Assembly (NCBI RefSeq): GCF_051401765.1
Contig: NC_135069.1
Location: 11,510,501-11,574,500 of the forward strand
Reading direction: 5' to 3'
DNA length: 64,000 bases
Origin: Calliopsis andreniformis
Lineage: Eukaryota > Arthropoda > Insecta > Hymenoptera > Andrenidae
Shown here: positions 20,925 to 32,199 of the stretch, one piece after another
How positions within the stretch are numbered: the first letter of the stretch is position 1
Layout: each line of letters begins with the position of its first letter
The notes under the pieces: generated by a model
What the model was told of the DNA's origin: nothing
The model's database searches: none
The model's input: the letters and a program-made list of their open reading frames with translations, nothing else
Position numbers and translations under genes: made by a program

Positions 20925-21964
20925 CAGGCCAGGATTAAGGGGAGGTCTAGGTGGGGTTATGGTTCCAAGTCTCAGTTTTTAAGGAGTTACATTTACCTAG
21001 ATGATTCAGAAAAATTAATTTTTCGTTTTTATTTTAGGTTTCAAAAATGTATTCTGAAAATTTTATATCGATATTTCAAGAATTAATGAAGTTATACAGC
21101 TTTGAACGACAAAAAGCTGTATCTATTTAGAACTTTAAACGCATTTTTTTCGAAACACGATTTTCAAATACGGTGAACATCATATTTCGAGAACCACTTG
21201 ACCGATCCACTTTAAATTTTCAAGAGATATTTTTAAGAACTTTATGCTGTCTTTGGCAATCTAACTTTTTAAAATATTATTTTCAATTTTTTAATAATTA
21301 AAAAAGAAGGATGATTTTTCCATAAAAATTCCACATTTCAAATTCACACGACCGCCAGTTTGTAATACAATGCAAAATTACAATTTTGAGATCATGAAGG
21401 ACTCTTAAATTTCATATACTTTTAATATCCTTTCGGCTTTTTGTTTTCATATGCATTGCTTGGGCTACAGAATGTTCACTAGCGAATGCAAAAAGAAATA
21501 CGACTTCCATTGCTGACAATATCTTTTTTAGTTAATAACATTTCTTCATAAAATTTAGGATAATACGTACAGCTAAAAGATATAACTTCTAGAGAAAAAA
21601 AAACACTTGTGTCATTTCCATTCATAGTTAAAAAAAAGAATTTCAGAACTTATATAGCTTTTTTGGTCTTCTGGGTAGATGTAATCTCTTAATGAGCCTC
21701 AGTTTTTCATGTAGTAAAATAAATGTCTAATAATACTTAAGAAACAAATGATTTTCTTAAGTCAAAAATTTCAGTTGAAAATATGTCTTGCAAAATTGAG
21801 TTTACCTTGGGCCAAGGACTGAAAACAGTTATCCTTTATGAAATCCTTTCAAAGAGTGGAGAATATTCTATTACAATATTAAACATTCACCCCTTTTTTC
21901 ATATCAAGAGTGTCATCAACTGTTGTTTAGTTCCGAACCACACAAAACCTTAACCCAATCCTGG
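20925..21964. mobile_element. Possible degraded hAT-like element
   Basis: The left end CAGGCCAGGATTAAGGGG resembles the CAG-GCCGGATTAAGG ends common in insect hAT elements. The right end CCTTAACCCAATCCTGG is a rough complement. The distance is about 1.04 kb. Interior words such as ACTTGACCGATCCACTTT look repeat-derived. An 8-bp target duplication was not found and there is no transposase frame, so the boundaries and class are tentative. Confidence 0.3.
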
Positions 21965-22329
21965 AATTCATTTCATATTAATTTGATACACACGAACAAG
22001 TTTTACTCGAGGTTTTCGTATTTTAAAATTCTGTGAACATAGTTAAGAGTTAAGGTTTTCATATACCAATGTGAAATATTCACTGCTGCTGCGTTGATGT
22101 AGAAATTCCTTGGTAGTGTATGTACAGAAAATTTTCTATTTCTAATTTCTAGAAGATATACATGAATAGTTTTCGTATCGAACATCAAAAGTTGAAAGTA
22201 CAATAGAGAAAAGAATTTATATTGAAAATACCAATACATATTTAATATTTTGAATTCCATGAAAGAACCGATTTCTATAAACTCTACTTCATTGTATGCT
22301 TCTACACCACCCTTTTAGCGAGATCGAAG

Positions 22330-23110
22330 TAATTCGATTGATTCAATTTTCAGAGATTTACAGGGGAAAATTGCGTTCCACGCGGGAATAACGTGTGATG
22401 GGGATCATGCGTTCGGGACACATTTTTCAAAAATCCTTCACTCTTTTTGCTTTTGTGTAGTCGCACTCTCGCGTTCTTTCTTTTATTCTCTGTTTATCTC
22501 AACGCTGTCAATCTCCTGTAGCATTTCGCGGTTGACAGTAATTAACATCCTCGGTGGCGAACAGTAGTTATTAATTCGTTATCAATCGGTTTTTCAGCAT
22601 CCATCTTCCTCCAATATCGATTGGCCGCTCTTCCGAAGCGAGAGAATCAATTGAAAAAGCGTCAGGTGAAATTAGAGAACCGCTGTCGAATCTGTTTTGA
22701 CTAGGAATTACGATTCGTTCTTTTTGCCCCGAGACTGCTTAGCCGTGAAATTACCAGCTGCTTTTTAATTCCAGCCACGTCGACTTGCGGAGATTTATGC
22801 GCGTGCACATGCTCTTCCGTTATGAGTGTGCGTGCGCCAGAGGACCGTGGCGTCAGTTGCTCGGGAACGAAACTTGAAAAATGGCTCTCGCTCCTTTCAT
22901 GAATTTATATCGGCGTACTCGTGAATGATCACGAGTCAGTTAGTGTCCCGAAACCTGTTCCCTTCGATCGGACGTGGCCGATCTCTGGCACATCGTACCT
23001 TCAAATTAATCGCCTAGCTATTATCCGCTGCAATTTTGGAGACGGTTCTTGTAAACTCAACACACTGCAGTAAATGTTACAGTGTCCGTGAGTGGCAACA
23101 GGTTCGCTCT
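22330..23110. other. GC-rich island
   Basis: CpG-rich, with CCACGTCGACTTGCGG, GCGCGTGCACATGC and GGACGTGGCCG words and no open frame of note on either strand. The absence of frames despite high GC makes coding unlikely; regulatory function is possible. Confidence 0.35.
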
Positions 23111-24160
23111 TGTGAGATTAAGTCTAATGACAGGGCACGCCAAATTTTCATTTTTCGCGAGCTAATTTCTAAAAAGGTGTCTTTACGGATTGGACCATGA
23201 TGTTAGGGATTATGATGCAATGTGCTGAAAAATATTTCGATCGAATAATTTGCGTGACGAGTAGTCTTTAAATTTAAGTAAACACTTAAAAGATAGGTGT
23301 GTTACCTAAATTTTAATTTTATTTTATATTTTTCACGTACCTACGTTTTTTATACTTTCGATTATGTCATTCAGGATGTATTTAAATGATTGCTATGTCT
23401 GAGTTGGATAATCGTTTCTTCCGCGTTTTTACATACTTTTAAGAATGTCACAGAGAATGTATTTCCTGTTTCGAATTTTTTTTCCTTTTCTTTGAGTCTT
23501 GTAGTGTTCAGTGAATTTTGTCAATGATTTTTCTGTTTTGTCAACTATTACAAGCAATTGTAATTTATATGTACCACCATAGTACTAAATATTTTTGTTT
23601 CATGACAATATTTTATTATAAATAGTACCTATTTTAAAGTACCTTCAGATCGTAAAGAGTTAAGTACATTAAGCCCACAAATGCACTGTTAATTAAACCA
23701 ATTCTAGACAAGAAAAAGCATGTAGAATAATTTCTAGATATCTTCGGCAGTAAGCAATTGTCGTATGGCCAGAGTCAAATGAATTAGGTGTACCCTATAC
23801 TTTGTAAACCTTAGGAGCAACATGGTTGTCAGTTGTACACAGTGTCCCTTAAGCCTCTAAACAGGATTTCTTCAAATCATAAGTTTATTTCACTTATCTT
23901 ACTTTCAATAGTTCAAATAAAAAAACATTATCTACATGCGATTAGTAGTTTTCGTCACTATATTCGAATCGAAATAATTAAAAAATAATTTTCTTCAACC
24001 ATGAATCTAAAATTTCGACCAGAACCCGATAGAAGTCACAAGTAGATACTATTGAGAGCTTAAAAGATATCAGCCTAGTCTGATTGGTCCCGCAAAAAAG
24101 CACATAAAGAAGGCATCACGTACAGTACTGTCCCTTAAAAGAGTCGCGTTCCATGCCGCG
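23111..24160. other. AT-rich stretch, nothing recognised
   Basis: No repeats or frames of note. A TACCTATTTTAAAGTACC patch (23625-23643) is self-complementary over its ends. Confidence 0.45.
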
Positions 24161-24182
24161 TAAGGGTAGATTCACACTACAC

Positions 24183-24411
24183 CGTAACGTAACGTAACGT
24201 AACGTAGCGGGTCAAAAGCCAGAATATGAGTCCCTGAGTTTTAAATGAAACCATTCACAGTACACCGACGGTGACCGGCACCGCTCGTTCGTTCTCACTA
24301 CACGCAGCGTAACGTAACGTAACGTAGCGGGCCGACGGCAAGAGATATTGTTGCCTTGTTTTTAAATGAAGCAGTTCACACTGTACCGACGTCGGCCGTA
24401 ACGTAACGTAA
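24183..24411. repeat. Left subterminal (ACGTA)n arrays of the Harbinger element
   Basis: Three related blocks, each with CCG or GCG followed by repeated TAACG units then GCGGG or GTAAG, separated by similar linkers that include TTTTAAATGAA and a TTCACA-type copy of the terminal sequence. The terminal motif has been duplicated inward at least twice. Confidence 0.7.
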
Positions 24412-24713
24412 GAAATTCGTTGCCAACGATATTTTCTACGGTGACCACTTCAATGGGACCTTTTTTATGACCCTGGAGTGCTTTGGTGCGAAGCTCTCGG
24501 AACCCGCATCCCAGGGGTTCGGGAAAAAAGTAAACAGAAGTATGGTACCTAGTAATGAGAAGTCATTTTTATAAATTCATATGTGATCTTCACAGAAATG
24601 TAACCGGTGAAATGCTGATGTTTTTCTGATTAAAATGATACCAAGCGTGATATAAATGTGATTATTTTTAAGGGTTTTAATAAAAAGAATACTTAACTTC
24701 TGAACGATATGCA

Positions 24714-24902
24714 TTATAATGGATATAATGGAGTACAATCTTTCAACATTTTATACAATGTCGAGAACTCTCCTTCTGTGGCTCTTGCTCTCCACATATC
24801 GTGCACCCACGTTTTCTTCTCCTTGTCGTCTACTTTTCTTCTTTCCTCCTCTTCTAAAACTACGGCAATGATAGCCATTTCTTCTTCGGAGAAGTCTGAC
24901 AT
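24714..24902 (-). pseudogene. Harbinger transposase N-terminal fragment
   Basis: An open - strand frame of 63 codons from a likely ATG at 24902 (an upstream ATG at 24986 extends it to 90). After an acidic stretch (EEEERRK) comes KKTWVHDMWRARATEGEFST, ending LYKMLKDC. In PIF/Harbinger transposases the region before the DDE core typically reads 'W-V-H-P...R...GEF..L...L'; the W-V-H, GEF and LY features are kept. The expected 'FF.YFRM' continuation is lost to deletion or decay right after. No catalytic residues remain. Confidence 0.65.
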
Positions 24903-25277
24903 GTCCTTTCGTTTAAATGTTACCACGTGAAAGAATCGAGAGCACTGTATTGCATTTTGGTGTTGCTCCGTAATATATATAGACAACGTAATCTAGGATT
25001 TTGGTGGGGGGATGATGAGTCTAACCCTTTGTAGTTTGTTAGGGTGCCAGTAAAATAATCTTTGGACATAGGTATCTTAGCTTACTCATTTGTTTTCAAC
25101 TCTCAAAACATCGGTTCATCATGGTGACTCTTCCGTGAGTCACAGCCACGGTGACCCATGCTTATAGCTAAGGAAAAGGGTCACTTTCCAACACCACTTT
25201 ACAAGGTGCACTAATATTGAATGAAGAATCCTGCTGGCGAAAGTGCTGGTAACATATCCTCGTAGGCGCACTGCAAC

Positions 25278-25345
25278 GGTGAGCTACGGTGAGCTACGGC
25301 GAGCTACGGTGAGCTACGTTACGTTACGTTACGTTACGGTACGGT
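25278..25345. repeat. Right subterminal decamer and pentamer arrays
   Basis: Four tandem GGTGAGCTAC-type decamers (one with GGCGAG) pass directly into GTTAC pentamers and then GGTAC pentamers before the right TIR. Confidence 0.75.
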
Positions 25346-25370
25346 ACGGTATAGTGTGAATCTAGCTTAA

Positions 25371-26180
25371 AACGTTCGCGACTATCCCCACCACTCAGCA
25401 GGGGTCCTCTCGTCAGGCGACCTAGAAGGTCCTCACAGCGACGAGCCATAAACTTTTCTGTGTGCTATCGAAGTACCGTGTACCAGGAAAAGAATAGAAT
25501 TAGGATATTTTTTTCCACTTTGACCTTTAAGTATCTATGCAAGTACATTTACAAATCACGCTCCAATTTAAATCGCTGCCATGTACCTTTTATTTATTCT
25601 AAAGCATTAATTGTTGTTACAAATAATAATTATTTTAACATTGTGGATAATATATATATACATATGTACGACGTTTATACAGTTACCTATACGTAACTTA
25701 TACAAGGTGTAATAGCTAACATAGCCTTCGATATCTTAAGGGGTGATAGGAGATCCAAATTGAAGCATAAAATGTAGTGCAACATAGTGTCTGGTTTGCC
25801 TTAATTTTGCAATAGTAATGTCTTAAAATAATATACCAATATGCTAAACTACCAGTCAGAAAATTCTACAATTTTACAAATGCATTGAAAGGCAGAGATA
25901 GAGTAAAATGTTTTTATACACTTTGTTGTGTCTGTTACGGTTTACTTTTGTAAAGCTTTAAACATCTGAGATGTTTGTCGAAAATGGATCGCAAATTTAA
26001 AAAATAGAGGAAGATCTTGCCAGGACGAAACAATTTCCAAAATCAGATCGAGGGATTGCAAAATCGTAACATAGGAATGACTGGTTAATTGTGGTTTTAA
26101 ACAAAAGAAACCTAAAGTAAAATCCCATCTGGTACGAGGATTCGAGGCTTGACGCCCGAGAAAAATCCAAGGATGTAAGC
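25371..26180. other. AT-rich stretch after the Harbinger element
   Basis: Short GC-rich remnant to 25450, then AT-rich. Frames at 25460-25696 (+) and 25997-26224 (-) have no domain. Nothing else seen. Confidence 0.45.
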
Positions 26181-26271
26181 GATACTCTAACAGGTTGGAT
26201 CGCCAAAAGTGTTTCCCAAAACATTTAAAAGATAAGTGTAGGTCGAATGAGACCCAACCTGCTAGAGTATC
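26181..26271. repeat. 20-bp inverted repeat with 51-base loop
   Basis: GATACTCTAACAGGTTGGAT at 26181-26200 pairs with ACCCAACCTGCTAGAGTATC at 26252-26271, 18 of 20 positions. No TIR-element hallmark such as a target duplication was found. It could be a very small MITE or a structured RNA element. Confidence 0.5.
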
Positions 26272-27010
26272 CTAATTCTGTGTTTTCCTGTCTCACGTGT
26301 ACCCTGGCTGAATGAAATTTATGGTTCGTCCCTCAGTGTGCCATGTCGAAGATGAAAGGCAAAAAAAAATAGTATATCAGTCCCTTAAAAAAGCCTCACA
26401 TCGGGACTGTCCGAGGACAGTATTGCATCTTTTACGGGACAGTGTTGCATTTCCCTCATTGGCCGAATTGGTCACGCCTATACTTGTAGGGAGTCGAGTA
26501 CTCCTCTTGCTTCTGCGCTGACCCGACTGACATCTCCTGAGCTCCCAGCAACACATAAGTTGGATACAGCTGCGCGCAGGTTTATTTAGATAAGAGAAAG
26601 GGTTCATATAAGGACATGTTTTCGTTGGTGCGCGCAAGCTTCTCTTGGTTCACATGCGCGCAAACTCAACGGTGATTCACCTAGCGCCCGTATTTTGTCA
26701 GTGAAATTCAAAGGCCAACGGAGTATTGTTTTTAGCAAAGATCAGTGTGATCGGTTCGCTGGCCGTCTCTATGGAAAGCCCGACTAGGCTCTCATTGCTG
26801 CATTATTTGCTCCGCTAAACCTAAAAAGGTACATCCCTATGCGACCTCTACCTTTACTCCTGCCTTTTTCCATTTTTCCGCCTCCTTCTGTCTAACGTTC
26901 TATCTGCCTTCTTCGTTGCTGCAAATATACCTTGCCTCTCTGTTTGGTACTCTCTCACTTCTCACTGTTCCTCGCTTCGCCGATTAGCACAATGTGACCA
27001 GGAAAATAAT
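26272..27010. other. GC-rich island
   Basis: Contains TGCGCGCAGG, TGCGCGCAAG and ATGCGCGCAAAC words (26570-26665), three spaced copies of a GCGCGCA core, and the GGGACTGTCC palindrome near 26403. Frames on both strands (69 and 86 codons) show no domain. Possible regulatory block. Confidence 0.35.
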
Positions 27011-27369
27011 AGATAAACATGGGGGAAGCCTATCCGATTCCATAAACGCTGACTAAAGGCAGCACCAACGATGCTCAAATTTTTTGCCGGGATTATTTGT
27101 TCAACTGTGAAGTTTATATGCGTTTCTTCACTTCGGTGTCTGTTTTCTCAAACGAAGAAAAAGGAAAAGTTCGAGCAGGAGTATGTGAAGGATCGTAATC
27201 TTGAAAATTGATCTGAAAATGGTCAAATTGCCTTCTGTATCCCTGGTTTATAACAAAGGACTCTATGGTGACCTATTTCGGACCATGGCAATTGTCATTT
27301 TCATATTCAAACCTGTGTTTAAATCAATGAAAAAAATATATTTGTATGCTATAAAAATGCACTAATAGA

Positions 27370-28016
27370 CAGTCCCATTTTCTGGAGTTGAGTCCTGGTG
27401 GCCAGGTCTTCTAACTTACGATGTTGTCGCTCCTCTGGTTCGTGAATGGTGCTCCTTCCATGCATGCTCTACTCATTGAGCCTTAACCAATAATATATGA
27501 AAACTTAATCGTGGGACCTCACAGGTCCTTGCTTACTCCCTATCTTTGTCTAGTATTCATCATCTTTCTTTCTCAGCGGGACCACCTTGGGAAATTTCAG
27601 TGATGGTTGACAAGGGTGTCGAATCCTATTGGCCATTTAGAGAGACTCGTGCCGCACAAAAGAAGTGGCTAGCAACTTGGCTTCATTTAACTCAAATTAA
27701 GAATAGTTTAAACAGTGTCTTAAATCACCTCGCAACTTCATGCAAGTCCGTATAATATTGAATCATCATCAAAATCTCTTAAATTAATAAAGGAATACGC
27801 AAAATGTAATTACTTTAGCATGGTGTCTTGCAGATGAAGGAATCTGCTTTATCCAATTAGTGAGAAAGACACACTTGCTTCTAAGAATAGATATAAAGAT
27901 CGGACCAGATACACAATCTGACAACGTTGCTTGAAATATGCATCTAGTGTTGGGTCCTTGTCGAGCCATGTGTCGGTCGCTTGGCACGCCCAGGACTCAA
28001 CTCTAGAAAATCACTG
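27370..28016. mobile_element. TIR element, about 650 bp, unassigned
   Basis: Left CAGTCCCATTTTCTGGAG and GTTGAGTCCTGG match the complement of the right end (CCAGGACTCAAC with TCTAGAAAATCACTG) with a 2-base gap near the tip, a TIR of about 27 bp. CAGT...ACTG tips occur in both Tc1/mariner and hAT groups. No target duplication resolved. Frames inside (69 codons +, 67 codons -) have no recognised domain. Confidence 0.5.
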
Positions 28017-28640
28017 TAGTACAAAAGTTGTACGAAGCTATAGCATTCAGCTACCAAGAAGAAAATTTTAAAGACTGCTAAATGGTTTCAGCTGGAGCAT
28101 TAGAATACCCCCTAATCCTTCTTGGGCACATTGGGTCTATTTTATCTGCAGTGAATTCCGGTTTCTTTTTTAAACTTCTTTCGAGAAAACTTCTTTTATT
28201 TTTTCTAATTAATACTAGAAATATTTGGCTTGTGTAGCGGCAGTACCTTAAAATAGAGACCTCAACAAGTATCCCAGAATATTTGTTGTTTTTTTCAAAG
28301 TTTAGAATAGTGGACAAAATAGTGTGCCCACAACAGGGATAAAAATCAAGTGTGCCTAAAGGAGGGTTAAGAAACCAATTCTCTTTTTTTACAATAATTT
28401 ACAACAATACCATTAATTTGGAAACTCAAGTTTCCTTTTATGATTCAGCGTTACAAAATTGAACATTCTGAGTTCATAAAAAAAGTTGATTCACAAAGTC
28501 GATGAAATCCCCTGCAAACAGGTAAACCACTGTCGAAACTGATCAATTACTTTTATTGTACATGATATCCATGAAAATTTCATCTGAACACATACTTTTC
28601 GGGGGAAAATAGGATTGAAAACCGATCCATCGATCAATAG
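28017..28640. other. AT-rich stretch, nothing recognised
   Basis: A 79-codon - frame (28078-28317) lacks any domain. GGGCACA (28116) and TGTGCCCA (28324) form a weak inverted pair that is too short to call. Confidence 0.4.
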
Positions 28641-29280
28641 ACACTAGCCATTCTTTGTTCTCTCCGCTTCCTCCGTTTCCTGTTCCATCAAGCCTCGGTG
28701 GTTGCAGTGCTATCGTCGCCGACGAAACGGGGCGGAGCTGGTCGCAATTAACCAGCTGGAAAGATACTGGACGACGAAAGGAAGAATCGCGCGCAAAAAC
28801 TATCGGAAGTGTATTCGTCCACATAATCGGGTACACTTGAATAAGAAGACGACGAAATTTGCCGGCAAACGAACGCAAGCGACGGAAGCTTGGCCCCACG
28901 AGGGCGAAAAGGGACAAAGGGGCGAGGAGGGGAGTTGGTACCGCGAGAAGAGTGGAAACGTGCGGTAGTTCCACGCAGGCCTCTTCGTGGCCGGCAAAAT
29001 TCTGTAGCGTTAATATAGCGAACGCCAAGCCGAACTGTCGAGCTCTTTGCCACTCCACCAAGCAGAAATTGATAGGATAAATTCCGGGTCTGAATTGGCT
29101 CCGTCGAGCTGGAAACCCTCCCTCTCCTGCAGCTTCCCTCCTCTTCCGCCTCTTCCGTCTCTTCCTCCTCTTCTACGTCGTCCTCCTACGCCAACGCTTC
29201 CTTCCTCTCGGCCCCCGTGGACCACGCTTTGTGATGATCCCTCTTCTATCCCTAGTGAATATAGACGTTGACGAAACGGT
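28640..29280. other. GC-rich island with the longest open frame in the window
   Basis: Overlapping frames occupy nearly every reading frame. The longest is 172 codons on the - strand (28543-29061), with others of 101 (-) and 88 (+). The product has no signal peptide, convincing membrane span or recognised motif, and the frames are mutually exclusive in sense, so most must be chance. The right end is a pyrimidine tract. This is the island most worth testing for an exon or lncRNA. Confidence 0.35.
29110..29215. repeat. Polypyrimidine tract (TCC/CTT-rich)
   Basis: About 100 bp of almost pure C/T on the + strand (CCCTCCTCTTCCGCC-type runs). Gives artificial Pro/Ser frames on + and Arg/Gly frames on -. 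Potential triplex-forming DNA. Confidence 0.75.
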
Positions 29281-30830
29281 TACATAGTTTGCAAGCGAAA
29301 TTTCAACTGGCTTTAAATATCGTGTAATTGGGATTTGGTTAAAAATTGAGAATGCCTAAATGAAGCAGTTTTATATAGTTTTGGTATTCTAAAATGTGCA
29401 GTACTAATCAGTGGGAAATGGTTTTTATCGGAAAATTCAGTTAAAGTTTATATAAAATGATAATAATTCTCTACTTCAAATTTTAAGCAGTAAACAAACT
29501 TAGTAAGCAAAGGATTTCTTTTAGAAATAATAAGTAATCTATGATATCGTATTTACAATAATTATAACAAATTTTTAAAATGGTCTAGGCTCACTGTTAA
29601 AAATATTCGAAATATTCAGTACTCTGACTTAATATTTGGCATTCATTACGAGTATATAAAACTGATTTCAAGCTATTCCTCAAATAAATGTCAAAGGAAT
29701 TTTAACTAATAACTAAAGGATTAAATAACTAAAGGAATTTTAACTAATATGTAGGGTAAAATTATCAGTACATGTAGTATTAACTATTTCTATAGTTTGT
29801 TTGGTGAATAATTTGTCAACCCCTGTGTATTTTACTAATTCTAACTTCTAAAATGTACTTTACAATTTTGACACTTGTTTAGTATAATGCCCTTCTTAAT
29901 GCACACAGTTCGGTACCATTTCTGAACGTTTATCATGACAGGTCCCTTTTGAATATTCGATTGTACGAAGGACAAATAAAGAAGATGTAAGATGTTTAGG
30001 TATTAAAACAAAGAAATTTAGATTTTATTTATCTTGCATATCGAATACTTTAAGCTCATACTGTGAGTCGAGTTTCGAGAACTGGAGGGATACAGTGGAT
30101 CCTAAAATAGGCAGAAATTTGGACAATGAAGAGGGACATTACTTTTGTCAGATTTAAAAAAAAAAAAGAATGTAAAATTTCAGTTAAATATGGAAACTGA
30201 AAAACATTTATAACATTTGGTAACATCTATTTGATATGGGGTATATCAGGATTCCTTTTTCTATCATAAAATATAGGTACAGCGTTTTCTTATTTCTTTT
30301 TGTCTTACCTTTAAATACTTATAAATAATTTTTAAATACTAAAGCGAAACACTTTTCGATATCATCTTCTCTATGATGCCAATAAATAAATAAACATCTT
30401 CCGTAGATAAACTTTTTGTAAGTAACGTCCAAAAATGTTTAATTACAAAAGTTTAGGTTAATTTAGGAAATCAATTTTACGCTTCATCGTTAAACTGCAT
30501 ATCTATAAACTTTTAGAAAGCTTGAATACCTACGCAAAAAATACGGAGTCCATATAATATACAGAAATATACAAAACATGAAAAGTTAAGTACCTGCATT
30601 TTATAATATTTAGAGGAAAACATAAATTTTTAGTTAGGTACCATTTTTCTGCTTATGATCCTAGAAATAGAAATCCCGATAAACATCTACAGTCTACATA
30701 CATCATAAATGTCGTCTAGAAAACTTATAGGTTACAGCTATGACTAAAATATCCCACATTTTCCAAGAACAAGCCCCGTCTCTAATTTATTGATACAAGA
30801 AGTTCTAAGTTCCTCATTATAATAAGCCCA
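29281..30830. other. Long AT-rich stretch, nothing recognised
   Basis: About 1.5 kb without a frame above 60 codons. A short duplicated TAACTAAAGGA / TTTTAACTAATA segment occurs at 29701-29745. No element boundary. Confidence 0.5.
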
Positions 30831-31320
30831 GCCCTCTGAGGATCACCGTAGTAGACGATGCGGATTGATAGGTTGAATGAAGCAGTCATTGGAACGCGAG
30901 AGCAGAGATTTATTTAATGAGCTGCTCCAGCGTTAAACTGGTTTAAGGTGGTGGACCGCGCATATATTACGGCTTCAGGTTCGCCTGTTTTTAGTTTTCG
31001 AATCGTAGATAGAGCGAGATCCCTGAAAATAATCCTGTTGGTGCCGCGCTCCTGTTGCTCGTCACGCTGTCCGCTGCGCCGCCTCGCCGAGACATGAATA
31101 GAGATTGATCGTCGATTCGGTGGCCGATAAAACTGGAATGCCGAGGAAACGCGTGTACGCGCGTTTTGAGTCGTGACAGCTGCTTAACGCTGGCTCGGTT
31201 ACTTGTTACGGACAAGTTGTTGGCGCTTGTAACGACGATACGGTTGCACCTTATCGCGGGATAATTCCTCGCGTTATAGCGCGTGCATGATTTAATATGT
31301 TTGCTGAGAGGCTGAGCGGT
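30830..31320. promoter_or_regulatory. GC-rich island, candidate regulatory element
   Basis: Sharp-edged block with AACTGGTTTAAGG, GCGCATATATTACGG, GTACGCGCG and CGTCGATTCGGTGGCCGATAA words. The one frame (30991-31215, -) has no domain. Composition and sharp borders suggest constraint, but conservation was not tested. Confidence 0.3.
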
Positions 31321-31671
31321 TTATCTAGGATGCGAGGAAATTGCTGGAGATTGATTATTCTAATGCTATTCTATTTTAAACGTTATCTGAGGACTTGTCG
31401 GAATTCAGAGAATCATAGATATTATTAGAAACTGATAGGGAAGTTTAAAATACGGTAAGTAGTTCAAGAAAATTGCGAGACTAATAAATCCTTTTAGTGC
31501 TAAGATACTAATCTAATGATAGTAGGACACGAATCGATGCATTGATACTTATTTTAATTCTTCGATGTACGGAATTTTTGAAAATAAGACTCATGTTACA
31601 CAGAAATTTTATTCTTATAAAATTAAAACAAAATAGGTTTATTTGACTTATTAAGGGATTGTGCTTGAAAT

Positions 31672-31744
31672 AATTTTTCAAGGTGGTGTAAAATTATTAC
31701 TCTACATATTTGGGTATTAAAAAGGTGAAACACTGTTAACTCAC
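31672..31744. repeat. Dispersed repeat, copy 2 (partner at 4961-5036)
   Basis: Same motif order and orientation as copy 1: TTCAAGGTGGTGTAAAA, CATATTTGGGTATTAAAAAG, then ACACTGTTAAC. The rest of the AT-rich stretch 31321-32200 has nothing recognised. Confidence 0.45.
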
Positions 31745-32199
31745 AGTTCTGCTAAGTTCTAACCTTTTTGTTACCGTTAAATGTGTAGAAAAAATACGAC
31801 TCCCGTTTGGATAATGTACTTTGGAAGGTTTTATCGACGTATCCCAAAAATTTCATTCACCAATAATAACATTTGTGATGAGTATAGAATTTTTCTTCAA
31901 TTCATGAAAACTAAAGCATTGGCTTAGCAATTTTCATTATATCTGTGGTTAAGGGTCTGACACTAAAGGAGCTATCTGATCCTATAACTGTGGTAGTCGA
32001 AGCACTTTCCACCCACAACGTGTGTAAACTCTACAGCGCTGTCATTTGACTATAGAATGTGTAGATCCTCACAGACGCTGAATGCACAATCTGCAGTCAC
32101 CAAAAACACTACTAAACGTCAATATCAATAAATGGCTAGAAATCAAATTTATTAATATTCTAATATCCTTTAATATCTATACGTTACATTTAATATCAT

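Larger units (their letters stand above)
24161..25370 (-). mobile_element. PIF/Harbinger element, 1.2 kb, non-autonomous, TAA target duplication
   Basis: The element body is 24164-25367, flanked by TAA on both sides (24161-24163, 25368-25370), the duplication expected for PIF/Harbinger. Termini are GGGTAGATTCACACTACACC and, inverted, AGCTAGATTCACACTATACC. Inside each end are arrays of a GTAAC/ACGTA pentamer: left 24183-24210, 24308-24330 and 24398-24411; right 25318-25345, preceded by four 10-mers GGTGAGCTAC (25278-25318). A - strand fragment of transposase survives (24714-24902). The endonuclease core is missing, so it would need help from an autonomous relative. Confidence 0.75.

Noticed and set aside
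24183..24411. Repeated ACGTA arrays as a CRISPR or satellite array
   Set aside because: They are pentamers lying just inside Harbinger TIRs, with no spacers.
28543..29061. 172-codon - strand frame as a protein-coding gene
   Set aside because: No domain, signal or membrane span. Other long frames overlap it in nearly all frames, and it lies in a GC island where stops are rare.
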